Positions 8,989-17,580 of a stretch of DNA of 64,000 nucleotides are shown in pieces; the stretch's first letter is position 1; each line of letters begins with the position of its first letter. This DNA is from Streptomyces fuscichromogenes (GTDB taxonomy: Bacteria; Actinomycetota; Actinomycetes; Streptomycetales; Streptomycetaceae), in NCBI RefSeq assembly GCF_014645815.1, contig NZ_BMML01000004.1, positions 124,001 through 188,000 of the forward strand, given 5' to 3'. Under the pieces are notes generated by a model. The model was not told where the DNA came from and ran no database searches. It was given only the letters and a program-made list of their open reading frames with translations. The position numbers were made by a program, and so were the translations under genes.

Positions 8989-9522
8989 TCAGGGACGGCC
9001 GAGCCCGCCCATCTCCCGGGTGAAGACCACCGGGTCGTCCTCGAAGCCGTGCAGCCCGGGCCGGAAGCTCCAGTCACCGGAACCGTCGCGCACGAACTCC
9101 GCGACCGTGGCCGCCGTCGCCCCGAGGACCGAGCCGAAGTCGTCCTCGGCCAGCACGTTGTAGCCCTCCCGGACGCGGACGGCCGGGTTCAGGACGTTCA
9201 CGAACGTCCGGTGCGTGGGCCGCTGCTGGATGACGACTCCGACGACCACGCGCGCGTACCGGCTGCCGAGCCGGTCCAGTTCGAGCGTCATCACCTCGTC
9301 CCAGCCGAAGCCCTTGCCGTCCTGGCTGTCCCGGTTGAGAAAGATCGTGCCGTCGGGCGAACGGCTGTCGAAGTGCACGAGATAGGCCGGAGTTCCGTAC
9401 GGGTCGGCCGCCGTGAACGTCCCGGCGACGACGTCGAGATCGGTGGGCGGCTGCCCGGAAGGGCTGGGATCCCACTTCACCGCGACCTCGACCTTGCTGA
9501 TCGCCTTGCTGAGACCGCTCAT
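8989..9522 (-). CDS. TerD family protein
   Basis: This 177-residue protein shows the TerD fold pattern: an N-terminal KVEVAVKWDPSPSGQPPTDLDVVA with the Asp-rich calcium-binding loop, a middle FLNRDSQDGKGFGWDEVMTLELDRL, and a C-terminal GYNVLAEDDFGSVLGATAATVAEFVRDGSGDWSF. TerD/CABP proteins bind calcium and are linked to tellurite resistance, stress and, in Streptomyces, differentiation. The exact role of this single-domain copy is unknown. The ATG at 9522 lies downstream of a G/A-rich GGGGGAAGGGGA run on the minus strand; the frame extends upstream without a better site. It stands alone, not in a ter operon. Confidence 0.88.
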   Translation of the reverse strand: MSGLSKAISKVEVAVKWDPSPSGQPPTDLDVVAGTFTAADPYGTPAYLVHFDSRSPDGTIFLNRDSQDGKGFGWDEVMTLELDRLGSRYARVVVGVVIQQRPTHRTFVNVLNPAVRVREGYNVLAEDDFGSVLGATAATVAEFVRDGSGDWSFRPGLHGFEDDPVVFTREMGGLGRP

Positions 9523-9673
9523 CACGCGTCCCCTTCCCCCTAGAGGTCCACTGCCCCAACTGACGTGCTGCCCAGGCTCTTTGTCCATCGTGCCACGTGC
9601 GCGGGGGCGCATGCGCGGGTGATCTCAGCCGGAGCGTGACCAACACCACGCTCCATGGCCTTACGATGGCGCG

Positions 9674-10279
9674 GTGCTGGTCAAGTGGATTCGCTGCACC
9701 GTGGTGGACCGCCGGGGATTCGAGCGGGGGCAGCGGAAATGGGCGGGGCTTCTGGGGGAGCCGGGATTTCGGGGACAGGGCGGGGGCTGGAGTCGGCAGC
9801 GACCCGGAGTGGCGCACATCTTCGCCTTCTGGGAGAGCCGTGCCTTCTACGACTCCTTCATGGCGCGTTCGCATGATCGCCTTGCCACGTCCCAGTCCGG
9901 CACGTACAAGGACCAGCAGGTCAAGCTGTTCGAGTACCGGTTCGATGTGAAGACCGGTTTCGAACCTCGGTTCACCGACAGCGACCTGGTCCGCGTGGCA
10001 CTCTGCCGGGTGCACGAGGAGCGCGTCGAACACTTCACGCTGATGCAGGAGAAGGTCTGGAACCCGGCGATGGCCGGCTCGCCCGGCATGATCCGTGGCA
10101 TGTTCGCGGAGGCCCCGGCGAACGAGTTCATGATCCTTTCGATGTGGCGGTCGGCCGCCGAGCACGGCAAGTACCGCACCGAACGGGTGGAGCGGTTGGC
10201 CCTGCGCGCCCAGACGGAGGCCGACATCGCGGCCCTCACGGGTGACATCGTGGAGCTCGAACCGAGCTGGATCGTTTGA
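9674..10279 (+). CDS. YdbC-like (DUF4937-type) conserved protein
   Basis: The 201-residue protein starts LVKWIRCTVVDRRGFERGQRKWAGL and continues PGFRGQGGGWSR with an IFAFWESRAFYDSFM helix. This resembles Bacillus YdbC/DUF4937 proteins, which look like dimeric alpha/beta-barrel (ABM-like) folds duplicated in one chain; a second half (VRVALCRVHEERVEHFTLMQEKVWNPAM ... FMILSMWRSAAEH) repeats the pattern. No catalytic motif is evident, and the biochemical role is unknown. The start is a GTG at 9674. The family name is from memory. Confidence 0.7.
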   Translation: MLVKWIRCTVVDRRGFERGQRKWAGLLGEPGFRGQGGGWSRQRPGVAHIFAFWESRAFYDSFMARSHDRLATSQSGTYKDQQVKLFEYRFDVKTGFEPRFTDSDLVRVALCRVHEERVEHFTLMQEKVWNPAMAGSPGMIRGMFAEAPANEFMILSMWRSAAEHGKYRTERVERLALRAQTEADIAALTGDIVELEPSWIV

Positions 10280-10365
10280 ATGTCCAACCCTTGATTTGTG
10301 TGACCTGCGCCGTATGAGGCCCATCCGAGTGCTCGATTTTTCGTCACTCGATCTAGGGTTTTGGC

Positions 10366-11025
10366 ATGGCACGACCACGGCGCATCGTCCTTGTCCGGCA
10401 CGGCGAGTCAACCGGCAATGTCGACGACTCCGTGTATGAGCGGGAACCCGACCACGCGCTGGCCCTGACCGAGCGGGGCTGGCGGCAGGCTGAAGAGACC
10501 GGAAAACGCGTCCGGGAGATCTTCGGCCGGGAACCTGTCAGCGTGTACGTCTCCCCGTACCGCCGTACGCACGAGACCCTCCGCGCCTTCCACCTCGACC
10601 CGGATCTCATACGCGTGCGTGAGGAGCCCCGGCTGCGTGAGCAGGACTGGGGAAACTGGCAGGACCGCGACGACGTACGGCTGCAGAAGACGTACCGGGA
10701 CGCGTACGGACACTTCTTCTTCCGCTTCCCCCAGGGTGAGTCCGGGGCAGACGTGTACGACCGCGTCGGCGGCTTCCTGGAGAGTCTGTTCCGCAGTTTC
10801 GAGGCGCCGGACCATCCGCCCAACGTGCTCCTGGTGACCCATGGCCTGGCGATGCGGCTGTTCTGCATGCGCTGGTTCCACTGGACGGTCGCGGAGTTCG
10901 AGTCGCTCTCCAACCCCGGGAACGCCGAGATGCGGATGCTCGTCCTCGGGGAGGACGGCAAGTACACCCTCAACCAGCCCTTCGACCGCTGGCGGGACCC
11001 GGAGCCCTACTGGATGAGCGGCTAG
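10366..11025 (+). CDS. Histidine phosphatase (phosphoglycerate mutase) family protein
   Basis: The 219-residue protein begins RRIVLVRHGESTGNVDD, the RHG motif with the phosphorylated His. The second conserved Arg is in VSPYRRTHET, the general acid in VREEPRLREQDWGNWQ, and the second active-site His in VLLVTHGLAMR. Members remove phosphate from metabolites or phosphoproteins; the substrate here cannot be told. No strong ribosome site precedes the ATG. A TAGGGT hexamer sits 7 bases upstream, so a leaderless or near-leaderless transcript is possible. The ADP-ribosylglycohydrolase gene starts 10 bases after its stop, suggesting an operon. Confidence 0.92.
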   Translation: MARPRRIVLVRHGESTGNVDDSVYEREPDHALALTERGWRQAEETGKRVREIFGREPVSVYVSPYRRTHETLRAFHLDPDLIRVREEPRLREQDWGNWQDRDDVRLQKTYRDAYGHFFFRFPQGESGADVYDRVGGFLESLFRSFEAPDHPPNVLLVTHGLAMRLFCMRWFHWTVAEFESLSNPGNAEMRMLVLGEDGKYTLNQPFDRWRDPEPYWMSG

Positions 11026-11035
11026 GCTGGCCGCG

Positions 11036-11965
11036 ATGATCTCTTCCACTGACTCCTCGACCCCCGGGCGCCTGGAGCGCGCCCTGGCCAGCCTGCGCGG
11101 ACTCGCGGTCGGCGACGCGCTGGGCTCGCAGTTCTTCGTGCCGGCGAACTACCCGCTGCTGAAGCAGCGGGAACTGCCTCCGGCCCCCTGGCAGTGGACC
11201 GACGACACCGAGATGGCCTGTTCCGTCGTCGCCGTCCTGGCCGCCCACCACCGCATCGACCAGGACGCGCTGGCTCACTCCTTCGCCGCGCACCACGACT
11301 TCGACCGGGGTTACGGCCCCGCCGTCAACCGCCTGCTGCGCCTCGTCCGGGAGGGTGGCGACTGGCGCGAGCTGGCCGCCGCGCTCTTCAACGGCCAGGG
11401 GTCCTGGGGCAACGGCGCGGCGATGCGGATCGCGCCCCTGGGCGCCTGGTACGCGGACGACCCGGAGCAGGCCACCCACCAGGCCGAGATCTCGGCCTAT
11501 CCCACGCATCAGCACCGGGAGGCCGTGGTCGGCGCCATGGCCGTTGCGGCCGCGGCGGCGCTGGTGGCCGCGCCCGGCGGCCCGCCGAGCCCCCAGGCAC
11601 TCCTCGACGGGGTCGTCGCCCTCGTTCCCAGAAGCGCCGTCGGCCAGGGCCTGCGGCGCGCCCGCGACATGCTCGACTACGCCGACCCGGGCACCGTGGC
11701 GGCCGTCCTGGGCTGCGGACGGCGTACGACCGCCCATGACACCGTCCCCTTCGCGCTCTGGTCGGCGGCGCGCGCCCTCGGCGACTACCGGACGGCGTTC
11801 TGGGCCACCGCCCAGGTGGGCGGCGATGTGGACACCACCTGCGCCATCGTCGGCGGCGTGCTCGCGGGCGGCCGGTCGGGAGCACCGCCGGCCGCATGGG
11901 CGGAGCGGACCGAGGCGCTGCCGGAGTGGATGCCGGCGGGTACGGGGACCGGCGCCGGCGGCTGA
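11036..11965 (+). CDS. ADP-ribosylglycohydrolase family protein
   Basis: This 309-residue protein carries the ARH/DraG fold motifs: LRGLAVGDALGSQFF, WTDDTEMACS (metal-binding TDDT), GNGAAMRIAPLGAWY and the C-terminal metal ligands GGDVDTTCAIVGGVLAGG. Such enzymes remove ADP-ribose from proteins or small molecules. Both dinuclear-magnesium Asp clusters are intact, so activity is expected. It sits 10 bases behind the histidine phosphatase gene and is probably co-transcribed. The target protein or metabolite is not indicated by context. Confidence 0.92.
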   Translation: MISSTDSSTPGRLERALASLRGLAVGDALGSQFFVPANYPLLKQRELPPAPWQWTDDTEMACSVVAVLAAHHRIDQDALAHSFAAHHDFDRGYGPAVNRLLRLVREGGDWRELAAALFNGQGSWGNGAAMRIAPLGAWYADDPEQATHQAEISAYPTHQHREAVVGAMAVAAAAALVAAPGGPPSPQALLDGVVALVPRSAVGQGLRRARDMLDYADPGTVAAVLGCGRRTTAHDTVPFALWSAARALGDYRTAFWATAQVGGDVDTTCAIVGGVLAGGRSGAPPAAWAERTEALPEWMPAGTGTGAGG

Positions 11966-12132
11966 CCGGCCGAGGACGGGCCCGGACCCCGGTGCGGCGG
12001 CGCCGACGAGACCCGGCGCCCCCCTGCCGGGCCTACTCGTGCCGAATGCGACCTCGTCGCGGCGCTGCCGTCTTGAGGCGGGCCCTGAGCCGTCTGGGCA
12101 CCGGCGACGGGCGCCGGGGCGAGCTGATCGGT

Positions 12133-12192
12133 CGGAGAGCGGCCCGAGAGCGGCCCGAGAGCGGCTTGGAGCGGCTTGGAGCGGCTTGAGAG
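12133..12192. repeat. Short tandem repeats (GAGAGCGGCYY-type units)
   Basis: Units GAGAGCGGCCC (two copies), GAGAGCGGCTT, then GGAGCGGCTT (two copies) follow head to tail. Confidence 0.8.
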
Positions 12193-12199
12193 GGGCCCG

Positions 12200-12299
12200 T
12201 GGTCGGCGCGAGGTCGGTCCACGGTCGGGTCTGTGGTTGGCGCGAGGCCGGTCCGCGGTGGGTCGGTGGTCGGTCCGCGGCTGGTCCGCGGCCAGTCCC
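12200..12299. repeat. Imperfect repeats around GGTCCGCGG
   Basis: Two longer units (GGTCGGCGCGAGGTCGG and GGTTGGCGCGAGGCCGG) are followed by repeated CGGTCCGCGG-like blocks. They look like slippage-expanded non-coding DNA. Confidence 0.65.
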
Positions 12300-12615
12300 G
12301 TGACCGGCGCCTGCGGGCCATGGTGAATCCCGCGGTCCGTATGGAAAACTCTCCGTGCCCGATGGGAACTCTGCGTGACCGCCAGGCGTTTTCACGGCAG
12401 CCGCCCCACTTGGCGCATGTGCGGACAGGCGGGCGGGAGGTGTAGCCGGGGGGGAGGTGTCGGTCGTGTCGGTCGGAGTGGCTCTTCTGATGATGTGCGC
12501 GGCGCTGACGACCGCGGCTCCGACGGCCGCGGTGCGGACGACCGGAGCCCTGCCTCTGCCGGCTGTCCCCCGGCGAAGGCCCGGCCGTCCGCTGCTCCGC
12601 GCGGACCCGGTGGGG

Positions 12616-14163
12616 TCAGCCCATCCCCGGGCCGGCCGTACCGGCGAGGGCTTCGAGGTCGCTCTTGCGGACCTTGATCACCAGCCAGGCGGTGAGCAGG
12701 CCGAGCCCGGCCATGGCGGCGGCGGGGATGAACGCGGTCGAGATGCCGTGTGCGAGCACCTCGTGCCCCCATGGCGCGGGCAGCTGGTGGGTCTTGGCGA
12801 ACGCCGCCTTCTGCTCCGGCGAACCATCGGCGAGGAACTTCGGCAGCTGCTTCTTCGCCTCGTCCTTGCTGGCCGTGCCGAACACCGTGGTCAGGATGGA
12901 CAGACCGAGCGAACCGCCCACCTGCTGCATGGCGTTGAGCAGCCCGGAAGCCGCTCCGGCCTCGTGCTGGGCGACCCCGGAGACCGCGGTGACGGTCGCG
13001 GTCACGAAGTTCAGCCCCATCCCGAAGCCGAAGATCAGCATGGGCCCGAGGATTCCGCCGAGATAGGAGCTGTCGGGACTGATGAACGTCTGCCATGTGA
13101 GCCCCACCACCACGAGCGCCGAACCGGTCATCATGAACGGCTTCGGGCCCAGGACGGGCAGGAACCGCTGCGAGAGCCCGGCGCCGACGGCGATGGCCGC
13201 CGTCACGGGCAGGAAGGCCAGACCGGCCCTGATCGGGCTGTAGCCCAGCACGTTCTGCACGAACAGCACGATGTAGAAGAACATGCCGAACATCGCCGCG
13301 GCCAGGCTGAGCATGATCACATAGGTGCCGGAGCGGTTGCGGTCGGCGAACATCCGCAGCGGGGTGATGGGTTCCTTCGCCCGGGTCTCGTTGAAGACGA
13401 AGGCCAGCAGCAGGATCACCGCTGCGGCGAACGACCCGAGGGCCAGGCCGTCGTGCCAGCCCTTCTCCGCGGCCCTGATGAAGCCGTAGACCAGGGAGGC
13501 CATGCCCAGCGTGGAGGTCAGTGCGCCCGTGATGTCGAACCGTCCGGGGTGCCGCTCGGACTCGTTGATGTACTGCGGGGTGAGGGCGACGATCAGCAGT
13601 CCGATCGGCACGTTGACGAAGAACACCCAGCGCCAGTCGAGCCAGTCGGTCAGCATGCCCCCGGCCAGCAGGCCGATGGCCCCGCCGCCCGCCGAGACCG
13701 CGGCGAACACGCCGAACGCCCGGTTCCGCTCCGGACCTTCGGGGAACGTCGTGGTGATCAGCGCCAGCGAGGTCGGCGACGCGATCGCGCCCCCCATGCC
13801 CTGGAGGGCGCGGGCGGCGAGCAGTTGCCAGGGCTCCTGGGCGAGACCGCCGAGCAGCGAGGCGAAGGTGAACAGCAGGATGCCGGTCATGAACACCCGG
13901 CGTCGGCCGAGGATGTCACCGGCCCGTGCACCGAGGAGCAGCAGACCGCCGAAGGTGAGGGTGTAGGCGCTGACCACCCACGTGAGGTCCGTGGTGCTGA
14001 ACTTGAGCGCGTCTTGAATGTGCGGGAGTGCGATGTTCACAATCGTCGCGTCGAGTACCACCATGAGCTGGCAGGCGGCAATCACGGTGAGCGCGATGCC
14101 GGGGCGCCCCTGCCGGCGGGCGGCACCCGGTTTGTGGTCCTGTATCAGTTGAGAGGTTGTCAC
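12616..14163 (-). CDS. MFS drug efflux transporter, DHA2 (14-TM) family
   Basis: The 515-residue membrane protein belongs to the EmrB/QacA drug:proton antiporters. Its first helix has LMVVLDATIVNIALPHIQ (motif D1 of DHA2), loop 2-3 has GARAGDILGRRRVF (motif A), and helix 5 has GGAIGLLAGGMLTDWLDWRWVFFVNVPIG (motif C region). About 14 hydrophobic helices can be counted. The GTG start at 14163 has GGGGGA about 7 bases upstream on its strand. It is divergent from a TetR gene with two matching palindromes between them, so efflux is probably induced when the TetR protein binds a substrate. Confidence 0.92.
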   Translation of the reverse strand: MTTSQLIQDHKPGAARRQGRPGIALTVIAACQLMVVLDATIVNIALPHIQDALKFSTTDLTWVVSAYTLTFGGLLLLGARAGDILGRRRVFMTGILLFTFASLLGGLAQEPWQLLAARALQGMGGAIASPTSLALITTTFPEGPERNRAFGVFAAVSAGGGAIGLLAGGMLTDWLDWRWVFFVNVPIGLLIVALTPQYINESERHPGRFDITGALTSTLGMASLVYGFIRAAEKGWHDGLALGSFAAAVILLLAFVFNETRAKEPITPLRMFADRNRSGTYVIMLSLAAAMFGMFFYIVLFVQNVLGYSPIRAGLAFLPVTAAIAVGAGLSQRFLPVLGPKPFMMTGSALVVVGLTWQTFISPDSSYLGGILGPMLIFGFGMGLNFVTATVTAVSGVAQHEAGAASGLLNAMQQVGGSLGLSILTTVFGTASKDEAKKQLPKFLADGSPEQKAAFAKTHQLPAPWGHEVLAHGISTAFIPAAAMAGLGLLTAWLVIKVRKSDLEALAGTAGPGMG

Positions 14164-14186
14164 TATGGATCCCCCACGAAGGTTTT

Positions 14187-14206
14187 AGTGAACGCCAGCG
14201 TTCACT
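14187..14206. promoter_or_regulatory. TetR operator 1 (perfect palindrome)
   Basis: AGTGAACGC-CA-GCGTTCACT has perfect 9-bp arms, 24 bases upstream of the MFS start. Confidence 0.85.
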
Positions 14207-14234
14207 GTCGCGTCAACGGTAGTGAGTCCTCGGT

Positions 14235-14254
14235 AGAGAACGCAAGCGTTCACT
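14235..14254. promoter_or_regulatory. TetR operator 2 (one mismatch)
   Basis: AGAGAACGC-AA-GCGTTCACT repeats operator 1 with one arm mismatch, centred 48 bp from it. It lies on the tetR side of the divergent region. Confidence 0.82.
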
Positions 14255-14352
14255 TAACTGTGCGTCGCGTGTCGCGTCCCCCTTTGTCGTCGCGCGCCGT
14301 GCCCCTCCGCTCCGGAATCCCCGCCTTCCCCTTGCTCGCTGGAGAAACTCAG

Positions 14353-14976
14353 ATGGTTACCTCGCGCTGGACTGCCGCTCCTCCTCAGGCGGCAACCCCT
14401 CGTCGGCGCGGTGCGGTCCTCGAACGCGCGATCCTGGACGCCGCCCTGGAGCAGCTCAGCACCGTCGGCTGGAACGGCCTCACCATGGAGGGCGTCGCCG
14501 CCGGCGCCCAGACCGGGAAGGCGGCGGTCTATCGCCGCTGGTCCTCCAAGGAGGAGCTGGTCGCCGACGCGTTGCAGGCCGGTCTGCCACCTTTGGAGGA
14601 GGCCCCCGACCTCGGAAGTGTGCGCGAAGACCTGTTGGCTCTGTGCCGGCAGGCCCGGGACGCGATGTTCTCGCGTCCTGGCTTCGCACTGCGGTCGGTG
14701 ATTCACGAATGCGATCCCTTGCAGGTCGAGCGCTTCCATGGCGTGATCTTCGACGGGGTCGTGGGGCCGACGATCCAGCTGATCGGCGACGTCGTCACCC
14801 GTGGAATTGAGCGAGGGGAGGTGCGCGCCGACGCGGCCAACGGCTACGTCCTCGATGCCATTCCGGCGATGATGATGTACCGCAACAAGATTTCTGGAAG
14901 CGAATGGAACGACCAGGAGATCGAGGAGATGATCGACCGGTTCATGCTTCCGCTGCTGCTGTCGCGGCCGGCGTGA
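14353..14976 (+). CDS. TetR family regulator of the adjacent MFS pump
   Basis: This 207-residue repressor has an N-terminal TetR helix-turn-helix ([48 protein letters not shown], about 20-68) and a helical ligand domain that fits the TetR_C_16-like group. The ATG at 14353 has GGAG 8 bases upstream. A very long upstream open frame in phase is an artefact of high GC. By position and operators it should repress itself and the divergent DHA2 transporter. The ligand is unknown. Confidence 0.92.
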   Translation: MVTSRWTAAPPQAATPRRRGAVLERAILDAALEQLSTVGWNGLTMEGVAAGAQTGKAAVYRRWSSKEELVADALQAGLPPLEEAPDLGSVREDLLALCRQARDAMFSRPGFALRSVIHECDPLQVERFHGVIFDGVVGPTIQLIGDVVTRGIERGEVRADAANGYVLDAIPAMMMYRNKISGSEWNDQEIEEMIDRFMLPLLLSRPA

Positions 14977-15058
14977 GTCGCGGCGCCGACGGCCCCTGGC
15001 ACGGTCCGGGTGGCCGGGGTGTCGCTCGGGGAGCAGCGCGGCGTACCCTAAGGGCGCC

Positions 15059-15760
15059 ATGCCGTACGAACCACCTACTCACACCGTCGAGCGCTCCCTT
15101 CGCGCCACGACCGGAGCCAAGGTCATTGCCGGTGTCGACGAGGTGGGGCGCGGCGCCTGGGCCGGGCCCGTCACCGTCTGTGCCGCGGTCACCGGTCTTC
15201 GCCGACCGCCCGAGGGCCTCACCGACTCCAAGCTGCTGACCGTCAAGCGGCGTACGGAACTTGCCGAGGCGCTGCGGGGGTGGGTCACGGCCTATGCCCT
15301 GGGCCATGCCTCGCCGGAGGAGATCGACGACCTCGGGATGACGGCCGCGCTGCGTCTGGCGGCGGTCCGTGCCCTGGAGGCTCTGCCGATCCGTCCCGAC
15401 GCGGTCATCCTCGACGGGAAGCACGACTACCTGGGTGCCCCGTGGCGGGTGCGCACGGTCATCAAGGGTGACCGATCGTGTGTCGCCGTGGCCGCGGCCT
15501 CGGTGATCGCCAAAGTTCAGCGCGACAAAATGATGGCCGAACTGGGTATCGACCATGCAGACTTCGGATTTGCGGCCAACGCGGGGTACCCGTCGCCCGT
15601 GCACAAGGCCGCACTGGAGGAGCGGGGCCCCACCCCGTACCACCGGTTGTCGTGGGCGTATCTTGATGCGCTGCCCCAGTGGCGGCACCTCAAGAAGGTC
15701 CGCAGTTGGGCGGAGGGAAGCGTTCCGGAGATCGAGGGTCAGCTCGGCTTCGACTTCTGA
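15059..15760 (+). CDS. rnhB: Ribonuclease HII
   Basis: The 233-residue enzyme removes RNA from RNA-DNA hybrids, including single misincorporated ribonucleotides. It has the active-site block [23 protein letters not shown] (catalytic Asp-Glu near residues 26-27), [12 protein letters not shown], the Asp of [11 protein letters not shown], and the C-terminal substrate-recognition Tyr region [13 protein letters not shown]. The length is usual for actinobacterial RNase HII. The next gene starts about 70 bases downstream behind its own AT-rich promoter-like stretch. Confidence 0.96.
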   Translation: MPYEPPTHTVERSLRATTGAKVIAGVDEVGRGAWAGPVTVCAAVTGLRRPPEGLTDSKLLTVKRRTELAEALRGWVTAYALGHASPEEIDDLGMTAALRLAAVRALEALPIRPDAVILDGKHDYLGAPWRVRTVIKGDRSCVAVAAASVIAKVQRDKMMAELGIDHADFGFAANAGYPSPVHKAALEERGPTPYHRLSWAYLDALPQWRHLKKVRSWAEGSVPEIEGQLGFDF

Positions 15761-15828
15761 CCTTCCAGTCGCACTGTTGTGCCACCCAGTTCACGTGACC
15801 TGCACCAATGTTTGATACAAATCAGCTC

Positions 15829-16455
15829 ATGCCTCTCATTCCCGAGGAGCCTCAGATTCACGAGAGTGCCCAGGGTCCCCGCGCCACTCCGGCCAGTGGC
15901 CGTACCGCGCCGACCCCTCGTCCCGTACCCGGCCCCCGCCCTGCGGCTCCGTCGCGTCCCGGTCGTCCAGGCCCTCTGCGGCCCACGCCGCCGGTGCAGC
16001 GGACCCCACGTGACGTGGCCAAGCCAGGCCCCTCCGGCCCGGCCGTCCCCGCCGCGACAGCGGCGGCCCCGCAGGTCCAGCTGATCCCGGCCACGGTCGA
16101 GAGCGCTCTCGACGCGGCCGAGGAAGCAGTGGACCTGCTCCTCGACTCGGGTCGTGCCCCCGGCGACGTGCTGGTGATCACCACCGGCGCGCAGCACCCG
16201 TGGGCCGACCACGAGCTGTCGTTCGGCGAAGCCTCCTACTGGGCTCAGCACGACGCGGGCGACGACGTCTTCTACCTGGACGCCGCCGCCGCTTCCCGTG
16301 CCGTGACCCGCGCCGTGGTCGTCGTCGCCGTCAACGGTGGCCCCGACTCCGTCGCCGCCACCGCGCTGCCACTGGCCCTCTCCCGGGCCGGCGCCCTGCT
16401 GATCGTCTGCGGCGACCCGCAGCACATCAACTCGGTGCTGGGCGCGGGCGTCTGA
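15829..16455 (+). CDS. Conserved actinobacterial hypothetical protein
   Basis: I do not recognise a named family. Residues 1-80 are Pro/Arg/Ala-rich and probably disordered. Residues 85-205 look like a compact alpha/beta domain (VLVITTGAQHPWADHELSFGEASYWAQHDAGDDVFY, then RAVVVVAVNG and LPLALSRAGALLIVCGDPQHINSVLGAG). The last part resembles the C-terminal strand-loop of superfamily I helicases (ALSRA..LLIVCGDP) but without a Walker A, so it may be a stand-alone degenerate helicase-like module. An in-frame ATG at 15808 is possible, but the stretch between is AT-rich and looks like a -10 region, so I prefer 15829, possibly leaderless. Confidence 0.75.
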   Translation: MPLIPEEPQIHESAQGPRATPASGRTAPTPRPVPGPRPAAPSRPGRPGPLRPTPPVQRTPRDVAKPGPSGPAVPAATAAAPQVQLIPATVESALDAAEEAVDLLLDSGRAPGDVLVITTGAQHPWADHELSFGEASYWAQHDAGDDVFYLDAAAASRAVTRAVVVVAVNGGPDSVAATALPLALSRAGALLIVCGDPQHINSVLGAGV

Positions 16456-16651
16456 GCTGTCTCCGGCGCCTCCGGGACTCCGGAGGTACCGCAGGAGCCG
16501 CAGCGGTGACTCGCACAGCGCTGCCTTCGGCATGCCCGGACGGCGGGCGGGTACCGCTGTCCGTCGCGGCGCACGACGCGACCGCCGAGCGCACGAGCAC
16601 GCCGGACGTCAGGTCCGGGGCGCCGTGCCCGGCGGAGTGTGCACGACCGGT

Positions 16652-16667
16652 GCCCCCTCGCGGGGGC
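16652..16667. terminator. Small hairpin between convergent hypotheticals
   Basis: GCCCCC-TCGC-GGGGGC lies just outside the 3' end (16674) of the minus-strand gene. It is a weak to moderate terminator candidate. Confidence 0.5.
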
Positions 16668-16673
16668 CGGCGT

Positions 16674-17294
16674 TCAGCGGGCGGCCGCGCGACGCAGTAC
16701 GTCGGAGACGGCGCCGCCGGTACGCGGCGGCAGCGGCGGGACCTCCGACAGGGCGAAGGGTTCGGGAGGCGAGTCGGCGTTGGGGCGTCGGCCGCCGCGG
16801 CCCTCGCCGAGTACCTGCCAGCCGTCATGCGTCAGCGTGATGTACGCCCCGCAGCGCAGGCCGTGCAGCGTGCAGGCGTCCCGCAGCCCCCACATCCACG
16901 CACCGTCCTCCTCTGTCCAACGCGCGTCCCCCTCGCGGCAGTAGAGCAGTACGGCGGTCCGCACCGGGGTGCGGCGGCGCAGGTCGTGCGGGATGACCCG
17001 GCGTAGCTGGGCCAGCAGCACGTTGCGGAACATCCAGCCGTCGGCCGGGGCCGAGCGCCTGCTGAAGGAGGCGCTGGCGCACAGCCGCTCCTCCGGATCG
17101 AGGACGGCGACGACCGCGGTCCCCGGACGGGGGCGATGCCGGGCGTGCAGACCGCTGACGACCTCGCGAGGGTTGCGCAGCAGCGGTATCCCGGCGTCGG
17201 CCCACTCCGCGGGCTCGAGCAGACGACTGGCAGAAGCGGCGGACGCGGATGTCGACAACGATGCCGCCGAGGACGGAGCGAATCCGAAGGTCAC
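16674..17294 (-). CDS. Conserved hypothetical protein
   Basis: The 206-residue soluble protein matches no family I recognise. A Ser/Ala-rich N terminus (1-35) precedes a folded region with GTAVVAVLDPEERLCASASF, WMFRNVLLAQLRRVIPHDLRRRTPVRTAVLLYCREGDARWTEED, and a Cys pair in DACTLHGLRCGAYITLTHDGWQVL. The strand-helix pattern could suit a nuclease-like or JAB-like domain, but no catalytic set is convincing. The GTG at 17294 is well supported by GGGAGGA 2-8 bases upstream on its strand. It lies between rnhB and recQ-like genes, a position I recall as conserved in Streptomyces. Confidence 0.78.
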   Translation of the reverse strand: MTFGFAPSSAASLSTSASAASASRLLEPAEWADAGIPLLRNPREVVSGLHARHRPRPGTAVVAVLDPEERLCASASFSRRSAPADGWMFRNVLLAQLRRVIPHDLRRRTPVRTAVLLYCREGDARWTEEDGAWMWGLRDACTLHGLRCGAYITLTHDGWQVLGEGRGGRRPNADSPPEPFALSEVPPLPPRTGGAVSDVLRRAAAR

Positions 17295-17580
17295 GTTCCT
17301 CCCTTCGGCTACGCGCCCACACAGGGGGCGAGATCGGATTCGGGGCCGCGCACACCGCAGCAAAGCCCAACCGGATCACGGGCGAACCGTGCGGGGAGCG
17401 GACTTCAATTCTTCCTGTCGAACTTGGATGCGGCAACGAGCAAATGGGGCCACCGACTGTTATCTGATGGTGTGTGGCATATATCCCTACCCGATGAGAC
17501 GCCTGGCGACCCCTGGGACCTTCGAGCGAGGCACGTTCGTACGCCGTACCCGTCTCCGTATTCGAACAACAGTGGGTCGG

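Larger units (their letters stand above)
11966..12615. other. 650-base intergenic region, repeat-rich, no gene seen
   Basis: No frame here has convincing codon bias or family motifs. The middle third is built of short imperfect tandem repeats (annotated separately). The right end is the 3' flank of the minus-strand MFS gene. Confidence 0.6.

Noticed and set aside
12457..14976. An 839-codon frame running into the TetR gene
   Set aside because: Its first 630 codons are antisense to the MFS gene; only the part from 14353 is TetR.
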